From NCBI GenBank assembly GCA_024364735.1, contig JAGFNQ010005371.1, forward strand, positions 1 through 64,000: DNA of 64,000 nucleotides, written 5' to 3'. This document shows positions 32,691 through 44,774 of the stretch, piece after piece. Under the pieces are notes generated by a model. The model saw only the letters and a program-made list of their open reading frames with translations, was not told the DNA's origin and ran no database searches. A program made the position numbers and the translations under genes. Numbering within the stretch: position 1 is the first letter of the stretch; each line of letters opens with the position of its first letter. This DNA is from Boesenbergia rotunda. Taxonomy: Eukaryota; Streptophyta; Magnoliopsida; Zingiberales; Zingiberaceae.

Positions 32691-33899
32691 TTAGGTTTAA
32701 TAAATTAAAGGTGAAATTATTTAGTTTTGTGAGGTTGGTTAGGTTGGACTAAACTTTTGGGTTCTAACCATCTCACCTATTTCTAAGTGACAAAACAGGG
32801 TATCCTTATCTGTTTTGTGAGATGCATTAATTTTATCTTTGAATTTATGTTAAAAACTATGTTTTGATTGAACATTGAGTTAGATTTAAGTTTAACAATT
32901 AGTAAATTGAAAATAGATTTCAATAATTGACTTCCAGGTCTTGGCGAGGCACAAAGACCTTCTTGGTTATCGGAGCAACGACCCTTTCCTAGACAAAGTC
33001 TTTTAAAAAAATTTTATTTTCAAGTTACTCTTTGAGAAACCCTGGTCTAACTAGTCGAGGATGTGGCGAGGTAGCTTCGGCTAATTCCACCAGACTAAAA
33101 AGACCAAATAGGGTACGCCTTACCCTGCCTGACTCTTTAGACAGGCTTACCTAACGTACTATCATCTCACCCCACCCTAATATTAAGTTGTGTAAGTTTC
33201 AATCAAGTTAGATCCTTATCTAACCATTTCTAATCGTAAGCATGACATTTTTGTAGAAATAAATAATCAAGCATCAAGCAATTAAAAAAAAATATTCAAG
33301 AAAATCATTTAATTATGAAAATCATTTTTCTATTGGCTCCCCCGGACTAAAGCCTCGATATAGACTATCTAGGATGTGAATCTTGTCCTTGGGGATCCAA
33401 TATTGATTTGGTCCTGCTTGATTAGTCAAGCTTAATTTTGGGGCCCATGCTTGAACTTGGGCTCTAGTTTGGTTCAATACAGAATAGTAGGATCTATAAC
33501 GTGAGTTGGTTCGGTGACCATGTCAGCATCGGTTGAAAACGAATTTTTTGTTTTCCAAAATTCATGTCAAGATTTTTGGAACCCGAGGTAAACTGTTCCA
33601 GCGCAACTCTAAATTCCTTCACTTGAGATTTCAAGGAGGAATTAAAAATTAAAGACCATCGCTAACCCTAAGTGAAAACCATGAGTGAAATTAAAAATTA
33701 AATACAAAGGTACGTACAATCCAACTGGTCAGATGACGAGGACGCTAACCACACGACTCAAATGGAGGAAAATACGGTACCTTCAATTGCGATGAAAATA
33801 GGAGGAAGACGACGATCGCTAACTATAAGGCTCCAAAGGACACTATACACTCGGCTCAATGGTGGGCTTGATCTCCTCAAATTTTAGTCCCTACGTGGG
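32691..33899. other. Spacer without recognisable gene
   Basis: Between 32930 and 33560 it is less A+T-rich and contains GTGGCGAGGTAGCTTCGGCT-like sequence. It could be old retroelement leader. No supported ORF, LTR end or primer site was found. Confidence 0.35.
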
Positions 33900-36440
33900 C
33901 CTGAGTATTTAACCTTTTTTTATCAAGAATATTTTGTCATTTATAATTATCTTTATTTTCTTCAATTATATTTAACTTTTTTATTTTTTATGAAACTAAA
34001 TATCATTATCTCTATTTTTTATAATTCTAATTTATACTATATTTGTTACTTTATTTTTCTTTATCATAATTTTCTTATATTTATATCTTATTATCTATCT
34101 TATTTTTGTCCACATTTATATTTTATTTTAATATCTATTATTTTTAATTCTTATATTTAAAAAATATATTTTTATTTATATCTTATTTCTTTTATCTATT
34201 AATTTTATTTCTATTTTTTATTTATTATATATTTCTAATTTATACAATTTTTTACGTTATTTTTCTTTATCTTAATTTTCTTATCTTTATATCTTATTAT
34301 CTATCTTATTTTTTTTTCATATTTATATTTATTTTAATATCTATTATTTTTATTTCTTATATTTAAATATATATTTTTATATTTTTTTATTTATATCTTA
34401 TTTCTTATATCCATTATTTTTGTTTTAATTTATTTTAAATTTCTAATTTATACAATATTTGTTATTTTTTTATTTTAATTTTCTTATCTTTATATCTTAT
34501 TATCTATCTTAGATTTTTTTTCACATTTATATTTTATTTTAATATCTATTATTTTTATTTCTTATCTTTGAAATCTATAATCTTTAATTATTTATTTGTA
34601 ATTTATATATTTTTATATTTATAATTATATCTTTATATTTTCTTTATCTCTTGATATATTTGCTTAATCTTTATCTATATTTTTATATTATACATATTTA
34701 TTTATAATCTAGAAAAAGAATATTCCTATTTTAGTTAGCAGAAGACTTGAAAATCAAAAAATTTCAGACCCACGTTGGGCCTAAAATCTGAGAATTTCAG
34801 GCCCGCATTGGCTTGAAATCTTAGTATTTCAGGCCCAACCTGGATTGAAATTTTTTTCCATTTTAAATTTTTTTATTATAATATATAAGCAGGATTTATT
34901 AATTATTTATAGGATAAATCTTTATATAATTTTACATCTTCTGACAAAATATTTTTTTGTGAAATACTCAGGTATGATCGATACAAGCTTACATTTGTTT
35001 AAACTTTAAACAAGTTTTAATATATCGTAGTATCGGACAACATTTGAAAAGCCCCTAAATACATAATGCATAGCACAATTCTATTCCTTGCATACTATCA
35101 ACTCATAATATTTCAATTTGTTGCAATCGGACTTATGTAGATCCATCAATGGGTTTAGTGGAAACTCACAAATGGACCTAGGATATTAGGATTTCTCAAT
35201 AGTCGATATCACTAGTTAGGGTTGAGTTTGGAGATGATATTTATGGTGTCCAAACTTAGTTCTAATGAAATTTTCATACCATTTCAGTCGGCACAGAACA
35301 ATGCAACATCAGTTGGAAGCGGTTAGCTTATTTTATCTATCATCGTTATCTCTTTATTTTGATTATCTTTATATTTTATTATCTATCTTAATTATTTTTT
35401 ACATTTATAATTTATTTTTATTTCAGTTATATTTATTTCTTATATTTTTAATATATAAACATTATTTATTTATATATATTTTATATTTCTTTCTTTATGG
35501 TTATTCTTACTTTTTATCTTAACTTCAATTATAGGATTTTGCAATGTACAAATTTATATTTTATATTTCTTTTTTTATATTTTAATTTTCGTATTTTCAT
35601 ATCTTATTATCCATCTTAATTTTTTTCACATTTATAATTTTATTTTAATATCTGTTATTTTTATTTCTTATATTTTACCTCTATAACCTATAATTATTTT
35701 TTATAGTTTATAGATTTTTATATTTTATAATTATATCTTTCTATTTTCTTTATCTCTTTATGAATTTGTTTATTCTTTATCTATTTTTTATATTATACAT
35801 ATTTATTTATAATTTATAAAAAAAATATTTCGATTTTGGTAGCAGGGGGCCTGATATATTGGGATTTCAGACCCACGTTGGGCCTGAAATCAGAGTATTT
35901 TAGGCCCAACGTGAACTGATATTTTTTTTATTTTAAAAATATTTTTTTTATAATATATAATCATGATTTATTAATTATTTATAAGATAATTTTTATATAA
36001 TTCTATATCTTTTGAAAAAATATTTTTTTTTATGAAATACTCAGGTATGATCAATGTAGGCTTACATTTGTTTAAACTTTAAAAAAGCTTAAATCTATCG
36101 TAATATCGGACAACATCTGGAAAGCTCTTAAATATACAATGCATAGCACAATCTGATTCTTTGCGACACCATCACCTCATAATTATTTATTTTACTTTCT
36201 ATTCTATATTTTTCTAATAATTTTAATCATTAAACTTTAATTATTTATTTATAGTTTATATTTCTTCTTTTATATTTATTCTTTATGTATTTCTATATTT
36301 TATATATTTATCTTTATTTAACCTCAAAATTTGTATTAATCTTTTGACAAAAAAATTCGTGTATTTTGGACCGATATCATATTAGCCTTATATTGAATTA
36401 AACAAGTTGAAATGTATCATACTATTGGAAAACCTCTGGA
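33900..36440. repeat. Two to three diverged copies of an about 1.07-kb unit
   Basis: The block GAAATACTCAGGTATGATC, then CTTACATTTGTTTAAACTTT, then GTA(G/A)TATCGGACAACAT and AATGCATAGCACAAT occurs at about 34960-35090 and 36034-36162. A weaker third copy is at 36370-36445. Each is preceded by a poly-pyrimidine A+T stretch and by a TTTCAG(A/G)CCCACGTTGGGCCTGAAAT-like inverted repeat (34764, 35865). The array lies just beyond the 3' end of the Mutator-like transposase, so it may be its subterminal region. Confidence 0.65.
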
Positions 36441-36599
36441 AGTGATAACATTAACCACAACTAATTTTTTTTACAAGACTATCGTTCTACTAGATACAAA
36501 ATATATAGATCCACTTCTTCTACTTACAAAATATATACTTCAAGCAAAATATTCCTGCATACATATACTAGTAACTCAAGAATTTAAGGCTGGCGGCAT

Positions 36600-38405
36600 T
36601 CTATAACTCCTTCAATTATGACCAAATTATTTGCAGCGGTTGCATTTGTGTTTTACCTTCCCATTGTGTCTCGACTCAGTCTATGCCTTCTTTGGCCTAT
36701 CGAGCTGCATAAGGTTACAGGAACATAGAACTATAATGTTGTTTATGCCCATAGGCCAAAACTCCTTGCTTTGACAAGGGTAAATACGATCCATGTAAAT
36801 AACATTCCAATTTTATGGATAAAAATAATTCTTACAATATGGGAGTGTATCCATGTTTCGGTGAATGATGACGACAATAATATGTGAGCAAGGGAGTCCT
36901 GAATTTTGAAACTCCCCACAGTGATAATATTTTGTTTGCAAATCAACAATGTATGAAGCGCCTCATGTCTCTACTTCCATTTTTGATTGAGAGTACGTGT
37001 GAACCTTATATACTCTAGCTTTCTCTTTTTTTGAATCCATTTCTTTTGTAGCATGAGATGTCAGAGCAACATACCATTTTGAGACTTCCTCTCTACGGTT
37101 AAAGAACCATTGAGCTTCTTTTCTTCTTGTATTATCAATTAACCTATTTATACGAAGTTAATGTGTATTTTTGAATAAAGCATTTAAACACTCTACACAA
37201 GTAGTTGTTAGCATTTTGTATATTCACCTAGTAAAGTGTGCATTAGCCTACCTTTTAGGGTCAATGTTCTGAAGTCACTTATAGGCATCTAGATGTTTTT
37301 TAAGCATTGACTGCATTATGAGATCATATTGGAGTGTTGTGTTTGCTCGTGCTGCTACCAAAAACAAACCTAAAGCTGCTCTACTTCCAGTATCCATTAC
37401 CATATTATAAGATATGTGGTGACAACAAAAAGCATAATGGGCGGTTGTGTAGACTTTCCTAACTGTTGATATAATCCCACGATGCCTATCTGATATTATG
37501 GTTGTTGACTGTGCATCGACAGCAAAGAACCTCTTTGTATGCTCCAAAAACCACTCCCTTGTAGACCTACATTCAACTTCAGTGATTCCAAAGGCAACTA
37601 GGAGAACATTATCATTACCATCGATCGCTATAGCGATCAATAATACACCTGGATACTTCCTTCTTAGATGTGTGACATCAATTCCGATAAGTTTACACAA
37701 ATAAGACTTGAACACTTTTCGACAAGCACCAAAACTCCAAAGACACCGTTGAAACTCATTGTTACCATTCCTGTATAGTGTCACATAAGTTTTAGGATCC
37801 CTAGCTCTTAACTCACACATATATTGTGAAAGATCTTTATATGCCTTATTATAATCTCTAACAACCTTTTTCAACGCTTTTTCCCTGACTATGCATGCTT
37901 TTCTGTATCATATGGTCACTCCAAACCTAAATTATATCTGATATAATCATATTTGGTTTGTATTGTTCATTATAAAGAAATTACTCTTCAATAAAAGAGG
38001 TTATAAATGAATAAGAACATGCATGATTATCAACACTTTCCGTAACAGTTCCACATTGGTATTACTTTACATATTTTATAACAGCGAACTCTACTTCCCC
38101 CGGACAACTACTCTCCATGTATATGGTTGGTTAAAACACACTGCTGTAACTCTATTTTTTTGAGTGTCAACTGGGTTGTATCTCATATGTTTAACCATGA
38201 CATGTTTCACAAGTGCATTCTTGAATTCTTGTCTGGATGGAAAAATCTGTCCAACAAAAAAATCATGCTCATCTCTTATCTCTGCCTCTCCAATTGGCCC
38301 AGTTAGCAATCGAGAATTCAAAATATAAGGATCATCAGTTAATGAAAACTCCTCCTCTAAGTCACCGTACTGATTTAGGAAAAATTCATATTGCTCAATT
38401 TGCAT
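36600..38405 (-). pseudogene. Mutator-like (MULE) transposase
   Basis: Transposase of a Mutator-like element. Reading leftwards from 38405: a MuDR-type N-terminal DNA-binding region (FFVGQIFPSRQEFKNALVKH, then RVTAVC and YTWRVVVRGK). A degraded link REKALKKVVRDYNKAYKDL follows. The MULE transposase domain (37874-37275) has LIGIDVTHLRRKYPGVLLIA, FGITEVECRSTREWFLEH, TIISDRHRGI and AHYAFCCHHI. Frame-shifted pieces at 37000-36850 recall the SWIM zinc finger (CTCGEF-type). A terminal zinc-knuckle-like HKCNRCK is near 36630. In the catalytic D-D-E logic, D of GIDVTH and D of SDRHRG are present. Several stops make it inactive. Confidence 0.85.
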
Positions 38406-38814
38406 ATTATCAGTTTGGAATTCTAGTACACTTGTACTGGGTTATAATTTATCTGCATTTCGGATTTCATGATCTTTCTCTTCACTCCAGGTTGCCTCAT
38501 AGTATTCAACAAGTTTTGTAAAAGAATTCAGACACTCATCTTCAAAATTACTTACTTTTTCGTTTCAAATGTCAATTTCTTTGTAATTCTATTACCAGTA
38601 TACTTAGAAGACAATGGAATATTAGTACTGGATATTTCTGCTCCATTCCGCCTAACAACATTATCATCAAGTGTATTTCATATCTCTGAGATAATTTTGT
38701 CAACAATAATCATCCCTGAAAAATAAATTACAATTAAATTTGACAATGTTTCAAATTCATAATTAAGTGTTTCAGTAATTCAAAAAATAAAAAAAATATC
38801 GATACAGATCCAAT
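38406..38814 (-). other. Upstream part of the MULE, possible 5' coding remnant
   Basis: Reverse frames of 20-50 codons (for example MIIVDKIISEI with stops) may be the far N-terminus of the transposase gene. No motif supports it strongly. Confidence 0.3.
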
Positions 38815-38960
38815 ATCAGGCCCTCCTCTGGCTTGATATGGTATGATATCATGCCCTCCTCGGGCCTGATATTATCTGATATCAGGCCCACGGTGGTCCT
38901 GATATAAGATGATATCAGGCACGAGGAGCCTGATATGGTATGATAGCAGGCCCGAGGTCG
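38815..38960. repeat. Cluster of TATCAGGCC / GGCCTGATA hairpins
   Basis: Four or more TATCAGGCCC-type half-sites alternate with GGGCCTGATA or GTCCTGATAT within 146 bp, so several alternative stem-loops are possible. A related TTTCAGGCCC / GGGCCTGAAAT set flanks the other side of the MULE at 34764-34850 and 35865-35920. Confidence 0.7.
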
Positions 38961-39745
38961 TATTCAAGCATAAATTTATCGTAAGATTAAATAAATTTTG
39001 AGAACTCTATTTATGTAATACATGACACCGTTAGAGTGTTTCTCTAAACTAAAAATTAGTAGGAAGAGTTGATCATGTACAAAATTTGGTCTGATACATA
39101 TCAAATCATAGCAGAACATGTTTTAGCTGAAATAAACCATATAAGAACCCTTATACTATTTCATTTCACCGTATACACAAATTTTAAGTAGATAAATCAT
39201 ATGTACATTACTAAATATTTTTCTTCCTTCTACCAAACATACTATTGCTTGAAGTTTCTCCTTCAACACATATCTTCCTTAGCGATTATTTGAAGTTAAC
39301 TCTTTGAAGTCACCTCTAGAACACACTCCCGCTTTCAACTCCGTCTTTACAATTGCAGCAAAATACAGTAAAAAGTTCATGATGAGTCGAGTTGTGAAAG
39401 GCAAAAAGAGATATATAGGGTGAGAAAAGGAGAATACTTGTATTCGAACCACACTCTCTTATTTTAAAATCAAAACTTTGAAAAAGTAGTTCGGATGTCT
39501 CGGAAATCTAACTGCGAAAGTAAATTGTTGCCAGGAGGGGTATAAGAGAAAGAAGATATTTTTTTGATGCACCTTTTGATAAAAACTAAATCTCACAATG
39601 TTTTTTTGATAATTATAGTTTCTCATGTGCACCGTTTGGTAATATCGTTCAAGCAAAGCTCGAGTCACCAAGGAAGACCATGAAAGATCGTTCAAGGATA
39701 AAGAATATATAAAAATTATTTCGACAAAGTGGATGTGTATCCCCA

Positions 39746-39747
<2 letters not shown>
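38961..39747. other. A+T-rich stretch, nothing recognised
   Basis: A 113-codon reverse frame near 39800 is partly encoded by the (CT)n run and is not a gene. Confidence 0.4.

Positions 39748-39783
<36 letters not shown>
39748..39783. repeat. (CT)n microsatellite
   Basis: About 17 CT units. Confidence 0.95.
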
Positions 39784-39785
<2 letters not shown>

Positions 39786-39789
39786 AAAT

Positions 39790-40260
39790 AAATAGGGCAA
39801 GATAACATGGAGGGCGGCAAGGAGCTATCCACTGTTGCAACCATCGCGAGAGAAATTATGGAAGATTAACGAGGTTAAGTAATATCGAATCTTGAATGAT
39901 CATTTGTCAATATAAATCGAGAAGTATTCGTGACGGACGGTCTAAGTCTATCATCTCATGGTTCGTGCTCTATTTGAAAAAAAATTATAAAATAAATCAT
40001 AATTAAGGATCGAATCATAGATACATGAGATGAGATGACAATTAATTATCTTACTCCTACACTAAATCTCGGGGACGCGAGAGAAATTATGGAGGGGTTT
40101 AGGAGCGAATTTCTCTTCCATCACCTACCAGATTGATTTATCTGAATCTTTTATCGGGGGTAATTTAGTCAATTGATTGATGAACGGAAACCCTAGATAC
40201 ACATGTTGAGTAAATAAGTGGGTTTGCTTAAGAGAGGAGAGGAAATTGAGATCGGCGAGG
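39790..40260 (+). promoter_or_regulatory. Upstream region of the RPL40 pseudogene
   Basis: No gene. Short GGAGAGGAAATTGAGATCGG leader just before the ATG at 40261; no clear TATA box. Presumed old promoter and leader. Confidence 0.35.
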
Positions 40261-42567
40261 ATGCAGATCTTGTGAAGACGTTGACGGGGAAAACCATCAC
40301 TCTTGAGGTCGAGCAGCGATACAATCAACAATGTGAAGACCAAGATCCAAGACAAAGAAGGTGATATGTCTTTTCTGATAAACCTATGTATTTTTTGTTC
40401 TTTTATCTTCGTGTTGCTTCTTGTTTGTTTCCTTTTTTCTTTATTTGCTCATTTTGGTGCATTTTTAGGTATTCCACCTGACCAACAGAGGCTGATCTTT
40501 GCCGGGAAGCAGCTCGAGGATGGACGCTAGCGGATTATAACATTCAAAAAGGTTCAATTTTGATTCTCTTCTCTCCGAGCTCTATTGGGGTTTCTTCTGT
40601 TAATTCAACGGTTTTATTAGAGTCGACATTGCACCTGGTGCTGAGGCTTAGGGGTGGAATCATTGAGCCTTCTCACCCTGTTTGGAAACCTTTTAAGTAA
40701 GGAATTGGAATTCAATTCCGATCTCCGGAATTGAATTCCAATTCTCATGTTTGGAATGAATTGTAAAAACAGAATTGAATTGAATTCAATTGTTATACTT
40801 TTACGATTGTTCCTATGAGATGGAACCGAAGCAACTTTAATTTGTTTTGAGGCGATTTGTAATTTAATTCGTTTAAGTGAATTCTTTCACAAATCACATG
40901 TGTTTAGGTGTGATTGTTTGAGGGTTTGAAAGGAATTGGAATTCAATTCCTTAGCAATTCCTTCTTGAAAATTGCTACCAAAGGATGGAATTGAATTCCA
41001 ATTCCCAAAGGAATTCCAATTCCTTCCTTTCCAAACAGGGTGTTATGGCTCTTGCCAGAAAATACAACCAGGAAAAGATGATCTGCAGAAAGTAAGCACC
41101 TAACCGTCTTTCCATTATTTTTATTTTAATTGTGAAAAAACTATCTTCTCTGTTCATTGGGCAGTAGCATTTAGTTGTTTATTGAACCATTGATTCCTTG
41201 ATTCTTATTGATGGTCAATACATGTTTGATTGGAGTTTTGTATATCGTTAGCAACAGTAACCTTCAGTGTAAAATGGAACTATGGCTTAGAGCCTCCGTG
41301 CTCTATTGTGCTGTAGAGCCTGCCATGGGTCTGTAAATTTAGTCTCTTATACTCCATCGGCTGTCCTTTATTGATCGGCAGCTGGTTGTCATAAGTGGAA
41401 CATGTTACTTTTTAAACGCGAAATATGGCACCTGAATGAAATATGTCGAATGGCACATATTACTGGCCATTGTAAAAATAACATGGCATTCCAAGCATCG
41501 TTTTCTCGTACGATATTTACTTGAGATAGAATATTGGTTTCTAAATGTTCCCTTGATCTCAAGCTTGTGCTAAATCCATATGTTGCCGTTGTTTTATGAA
41601 TCTCGATTGTGTTATATAGTTAAATTCTAACATACCATGCATTCGAAATTACTGTTGTGTGTTAATAGTAACACATTTTTACACTAATACATTATTTAGA
41701 GTTTATCTTCTCATGCATTCTTGTTTTTTATGAGCTCAAACAATTAGATAGTTTGTCTCTCAAATAGATATATGCATTGCACATCATCTGGTGGTGGTAG
41801 TTCTGTAGAACATGTATATCAATTGAGCTACGGAGTATACTTAAGAATGATACATAATGAAAAACGATGTTATACTATTCTATGGGTTTTGCCATCTTCA
41901 GCTTCATTTTTTTACTTTTTATTACCGTTTCATGCAGCAGTTCCATGGATTGATAATCAATTTCAGAATTTTGCTGCGTCTCATATTTTGCTCTCCTGTT
42001 TGTAAACCTTCCATTTTATTTGTTTTCTTGTACGATAATTTGTGTAGGCTAGGTGTGGCAGGGGTGATGAATCAATTAGATGTGTGAATGAAAGTTTGTC
42101 TAATGAGCTAAACTCTTGAGGCAAAATGAATTTCTGACCTGCCTGCTAGTTAGCATTCTATGTTGAGTTAATGCTTTCTTTCTATTTCAATCTAAGGTGT
42201 TATTAAGCATAGCATCATGCACAACACAATTCTTTTGGTTAGATACTCTTAACTGCAAAATTTTTAACTAAATTTTCATGCCATTGTTAAATAGTGGTTG
42301 TCTTAACTATTACCTCCGCCTGTTAGGTGTTATGCTCGTCTGCACCCAAGGGCTGTTAATTGCCGTAAAAAGAAGTGTGGCCATAGCAATCAGGTAACCA
42401 ATCTTCAATTCTTTGGTATGCCTTGATGCCATAAAATGCAGTAGATTGTTGTTGTCAATTTTGCATGTATCCATTGTGCTCCTCTTGATACTGAGGCAGA
42501 TTTGTGTGTAACTTATCTTTTGTGTTAAACTATTTTGCAGTTGAGGCCTAAGAAGAAGATCAAGTAA
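40261..42567 (+). pseudogene. RPL40: Ubiquitin-60S ribosomal protein L40 fusion gene, broken
   Basis: A working copy makes ubiquitin fused to ribosomal protein eL40; cleavage releases both. Exons by eye: 40261-40360, 40469-40551, 40621-41091 (with a 369-bp insert), 42327-42393 and 42541-42567, with GT-AG introns. Ubiquitin pieces are VKTLTGKTITLEVE, NNVKTKIQDKEG, IPPDQQRLIFAGKQLEDGR, LVLRLRGG; eL40 pieces are IIEPS, MALARKYNQEKMICRK, CYARLHPRAVNCRKKKCGHS, NQLRPKKKIK. Lesions: a one-base loss at codon 4 (early stop), a two-base loss near codon 19, a four-base loss after GGACGC (40527) and the insert at 40674. The ribosomal exons are otherwise intact. Retained introns show this is a duplicated gene copy, not a reverse-transcribed one. 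Translation from the annotated ATG is impossible. Confidence 0.9.
40674..41042. mobile_element. MITE in the third exon of RPL40
   Basis: A 369-bp noncoding unit with perfect 15-bp inverted ends CACCCTGTTTGGAAA / TTTCCAAACAGGGTG and many internal GGAATTGAATTCCAATT blocks. Dropping about 368 bp rejoins the RPL40 coding sequence exactly (codons Ser-Leu-Met), which proves it is an insertion. I cannot see a target-site duplication, so the superfamily stays open; Harbinger- or hAT-type are the likeliest. Confidence 0.88.
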
Positions 42568-43100
42568 GCTTGTTGGTTCCATGAGTTTCTCTCTTATGCT
42601 AAGGCACAATGATGATTACTCTCCTGGAAGGCTATTTGATTTCTGTTCTTTTTCCCATCAACACTTGCTACACATATTACTGTTCGAATGTAGTTAAATC
42701 TTCGAGCTCCCTGTTTGGACTTTCATTTTCCATCAAAGCATCCATGTTTGTGTTTACTTCGGTTTGTGATGACTACTAATGGCTTGTGATGACTGCCAAT
42801 TAGCAGATATTTCTTTATAGTTGGTATCTTTATATGCTTGAAGCTATTGAAATCGATCTTTTCTTGTATCTCTTCTTTTCTATCTTCTCTTGGACTCTAA
42901 TGGCCTGTTTACTTGAGAAGATGGATGTAAAACATCGAGGAAAGTTTGTCGCGGTTTATTTCGTGAGAGATGATGAATTACACATCCTCACGTGGATCAT
43001 TTTTTGAAGTTTTTTTTTCATCCGTTTAAATCGGATAGAAAGCATCCCGGCGAGAAAGCAGTTGAGGGACGTTGGTCATGCATCGCATCGGTGGCATTGT
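42568..43100 (+). other. 3' flank of the RPL40 pseudogene
   Basis: A+T-rich, probable old 3' untranslated region to about 42850. No gene. Confidence 0.4.
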
Positions 43101-43110
43101 GTGAGTGAAC

Positions 43111-43435
43111 GAGATCTTTTGTCCCAGAAAGTCTCCTGTCCCGTCTGTCCCATTCTCCGGCGATGGTCGGCGAGTCGTCCGATCGCCGATCAGACACCAT
43201 CGATGGATTTTGATCGTCGTACCGAATCAAATGATATCCTAAAAGAACAGTAAACTGGTTGGAATCGCTACAATTGCAATATCATCAGATTCGGCAGTGA
43301 ATTTGGCGAGATCACAATTGCGGCGATCCTGACAGGTTCACCGTACCCCTCAGGATATAGTTTTGTTCAAGACGGTGGCCGTCATTGGGGAGTGGGATAG
43401 ACAGGACAAGGGACTTTTGTGGGACAGAGGATCTG
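43111..43435. repeat. Foldback unit with about 55-bp inverted arms
   Basis: Left arm 43111-43166 (starts GAGATCTTTTGTCCCAGAAA) pairs imperfectly with the right arm 43379-43435 (reverse complement starts GCAGATCCTCTGTCCCACAAA). Both share the GTCCYGTCTRTCCCAYTC core. The loop is about 210 bp. It may be a MITE or foldback element; no target repeat was found. GC-richer than its surroundings. Confidence 0.6.
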
Positions 43436-43728
43436 CTCTTACCAGTTAGGCCTCGTGTCAGGCAGCACTGCGCAAGGAGATTGGACCTCGTGTCGGATGG
43501 CATCGTGCGAGGCTGTCAGATCTCGCGGCAAACGACACCGCGTGAGGCAGCTGCTCCTCTCGCCCGTCGACACCTCGCTAAGCTGCCTACGACTGCTCAT
43601 GTAACGGTGACTTTATCAATTTTCTTTTTTTTTTCTCTCTCTTTTCCGTCAGTTTTTCCGCAAAGCTTTCCGCTCTGTAAATATCTTTCCTTAATTGATT
43701 CCTTTTCATCCCTCATCCACACGAGCAG
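43436..43728. other. GC-rich then pyrimidine-rich spacer
   Basis: Forward frames here have no family signature. CTCGTGTCRGRYRGCA-type sequence recurs twice near 43452 and 43487. Confidence 0.3.
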
Positions 43729-43745
43729 GTAAACTGAACATAAAA

Positions 43746-43794
43746 ATATCCCTACGGGATGAACTGATGGTTAATATCTAGGTATTACCACCTA
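43746..43794 (+). mobile_element. SINE family 2, short 5' fragment
   Basis: ATCCCTACGGGATGAACTGATGGTTAATATC-like head matches the first about 45 bases of the SINEs at 21592 and 24195. GTAAACTGAACATAAAA / GTAAATTGAACATAAAA (43729-43745, 43795-43811) flank it. These could be a target duplication, but a third similar string at about 43994 makes that uncertain. Confidence 0.5.
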
Positions 43795-43811
43795 GTAAAT
43801 TGAACATAAAA

Positions 43812-44169
43812 TGGAGCGTATTTGTAGCTACGACATTTTTTAGGAATTTTTCTTTTAAATGATGTACGAATTTTAGAGCACTGGATTTCTGGATTGTTTA
43901 TCGCGAGCACTTCTTGATTTATCCGGACGGTCGATGAAAATTTTTATGAGACCGAATCAATCATCCGAGAATGAGATGACCTCATTAATCATGAGTAAAC
44001 TAAACATAAAACAAATTGTTCTCTAACATACCTTTACCCATTGTATAAGTTTATGTCAGCCCTTTGTAAAACAAATTGCTTCAAATAGGCGTCCCATCGT
44101 ATATTTTGTGTCAAAAATATTGATGGGGTTGGACATCCCATGATTGACATGTGAACCGAAGAAGTTATG
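43812..44169. other. Spacer, nothing recognised
   Basis: No gene or clear repeat boundary. Confidence 0.35.
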
Positions 44170-44774
44170 TGGCAAGATCTACCAAGTCTGTACGACTCTC
44201 TTTCCTTGACTCCCGAGGCCCCTCGGGAAGGTAGATGCCTAAGACCCCCTCGGGTAGACATACTCTGGTGATCGCTTTAGGAAGACACACGCCCGAGATC
44301 ACCTCGGGAAGGTGAACGCCCGAGCCTCCCCCTCCCCGAGCCAAAAGACCCCGATATCACCTCGGGGTAGCGGTGCCCAAGGAGCACTCGACCTCAAGTA
44401 ACTGTCCCCTTTCTCCGGATCGGTGGATAAATCATCATTCATTACTACTGGATACTCATGACCCATACTACGCGGTCATTAAAGCCTTAATTGGCACAAC
44501 AGCTCAGATTTAATGGTTGCGAAGACCGTTACAAAGATTATCAAGTAATCGACGATTAAGGGGACGTGGAGAAGAACGTGGGGACACGTGTGACTGCCGC
44601 CTCAGGTATAAAAGGTACTCCAATCCCCCAGGTAAGGAGGTTATGTACATTCTAACTCATACTCTTGTCCTTATTTTCTCCCATCTAAGAAATTGAGGCA
44701 CTGACTTGAGCGTCGAAGTGGGCTCCGCCGGACAACCTCCGACGTGTTCCCTTAACGCTCGTATTAATCTCACA
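44170..44774 (+). repeat. Ty3/gypsy LTR fragment with CTCGGG palindromes
   Basis: It reads as U3-R-U5: CCCGAGGCCCCTCGGG, CCCGAGATCACCTCGGG and CCCCGATATCACCTCGGGG between 44210 and 44370. A TATA box TATAAAAGG is at 44607-44615. The U5 signature TTGAGCGTCGAAGTGGGCTC, then GCCGGACAACCTCCGACG, is typical of plant gypsy LTRs, and it ends near CTCACA. The start is not defined and no coding region follows. Confidence 0.65.
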
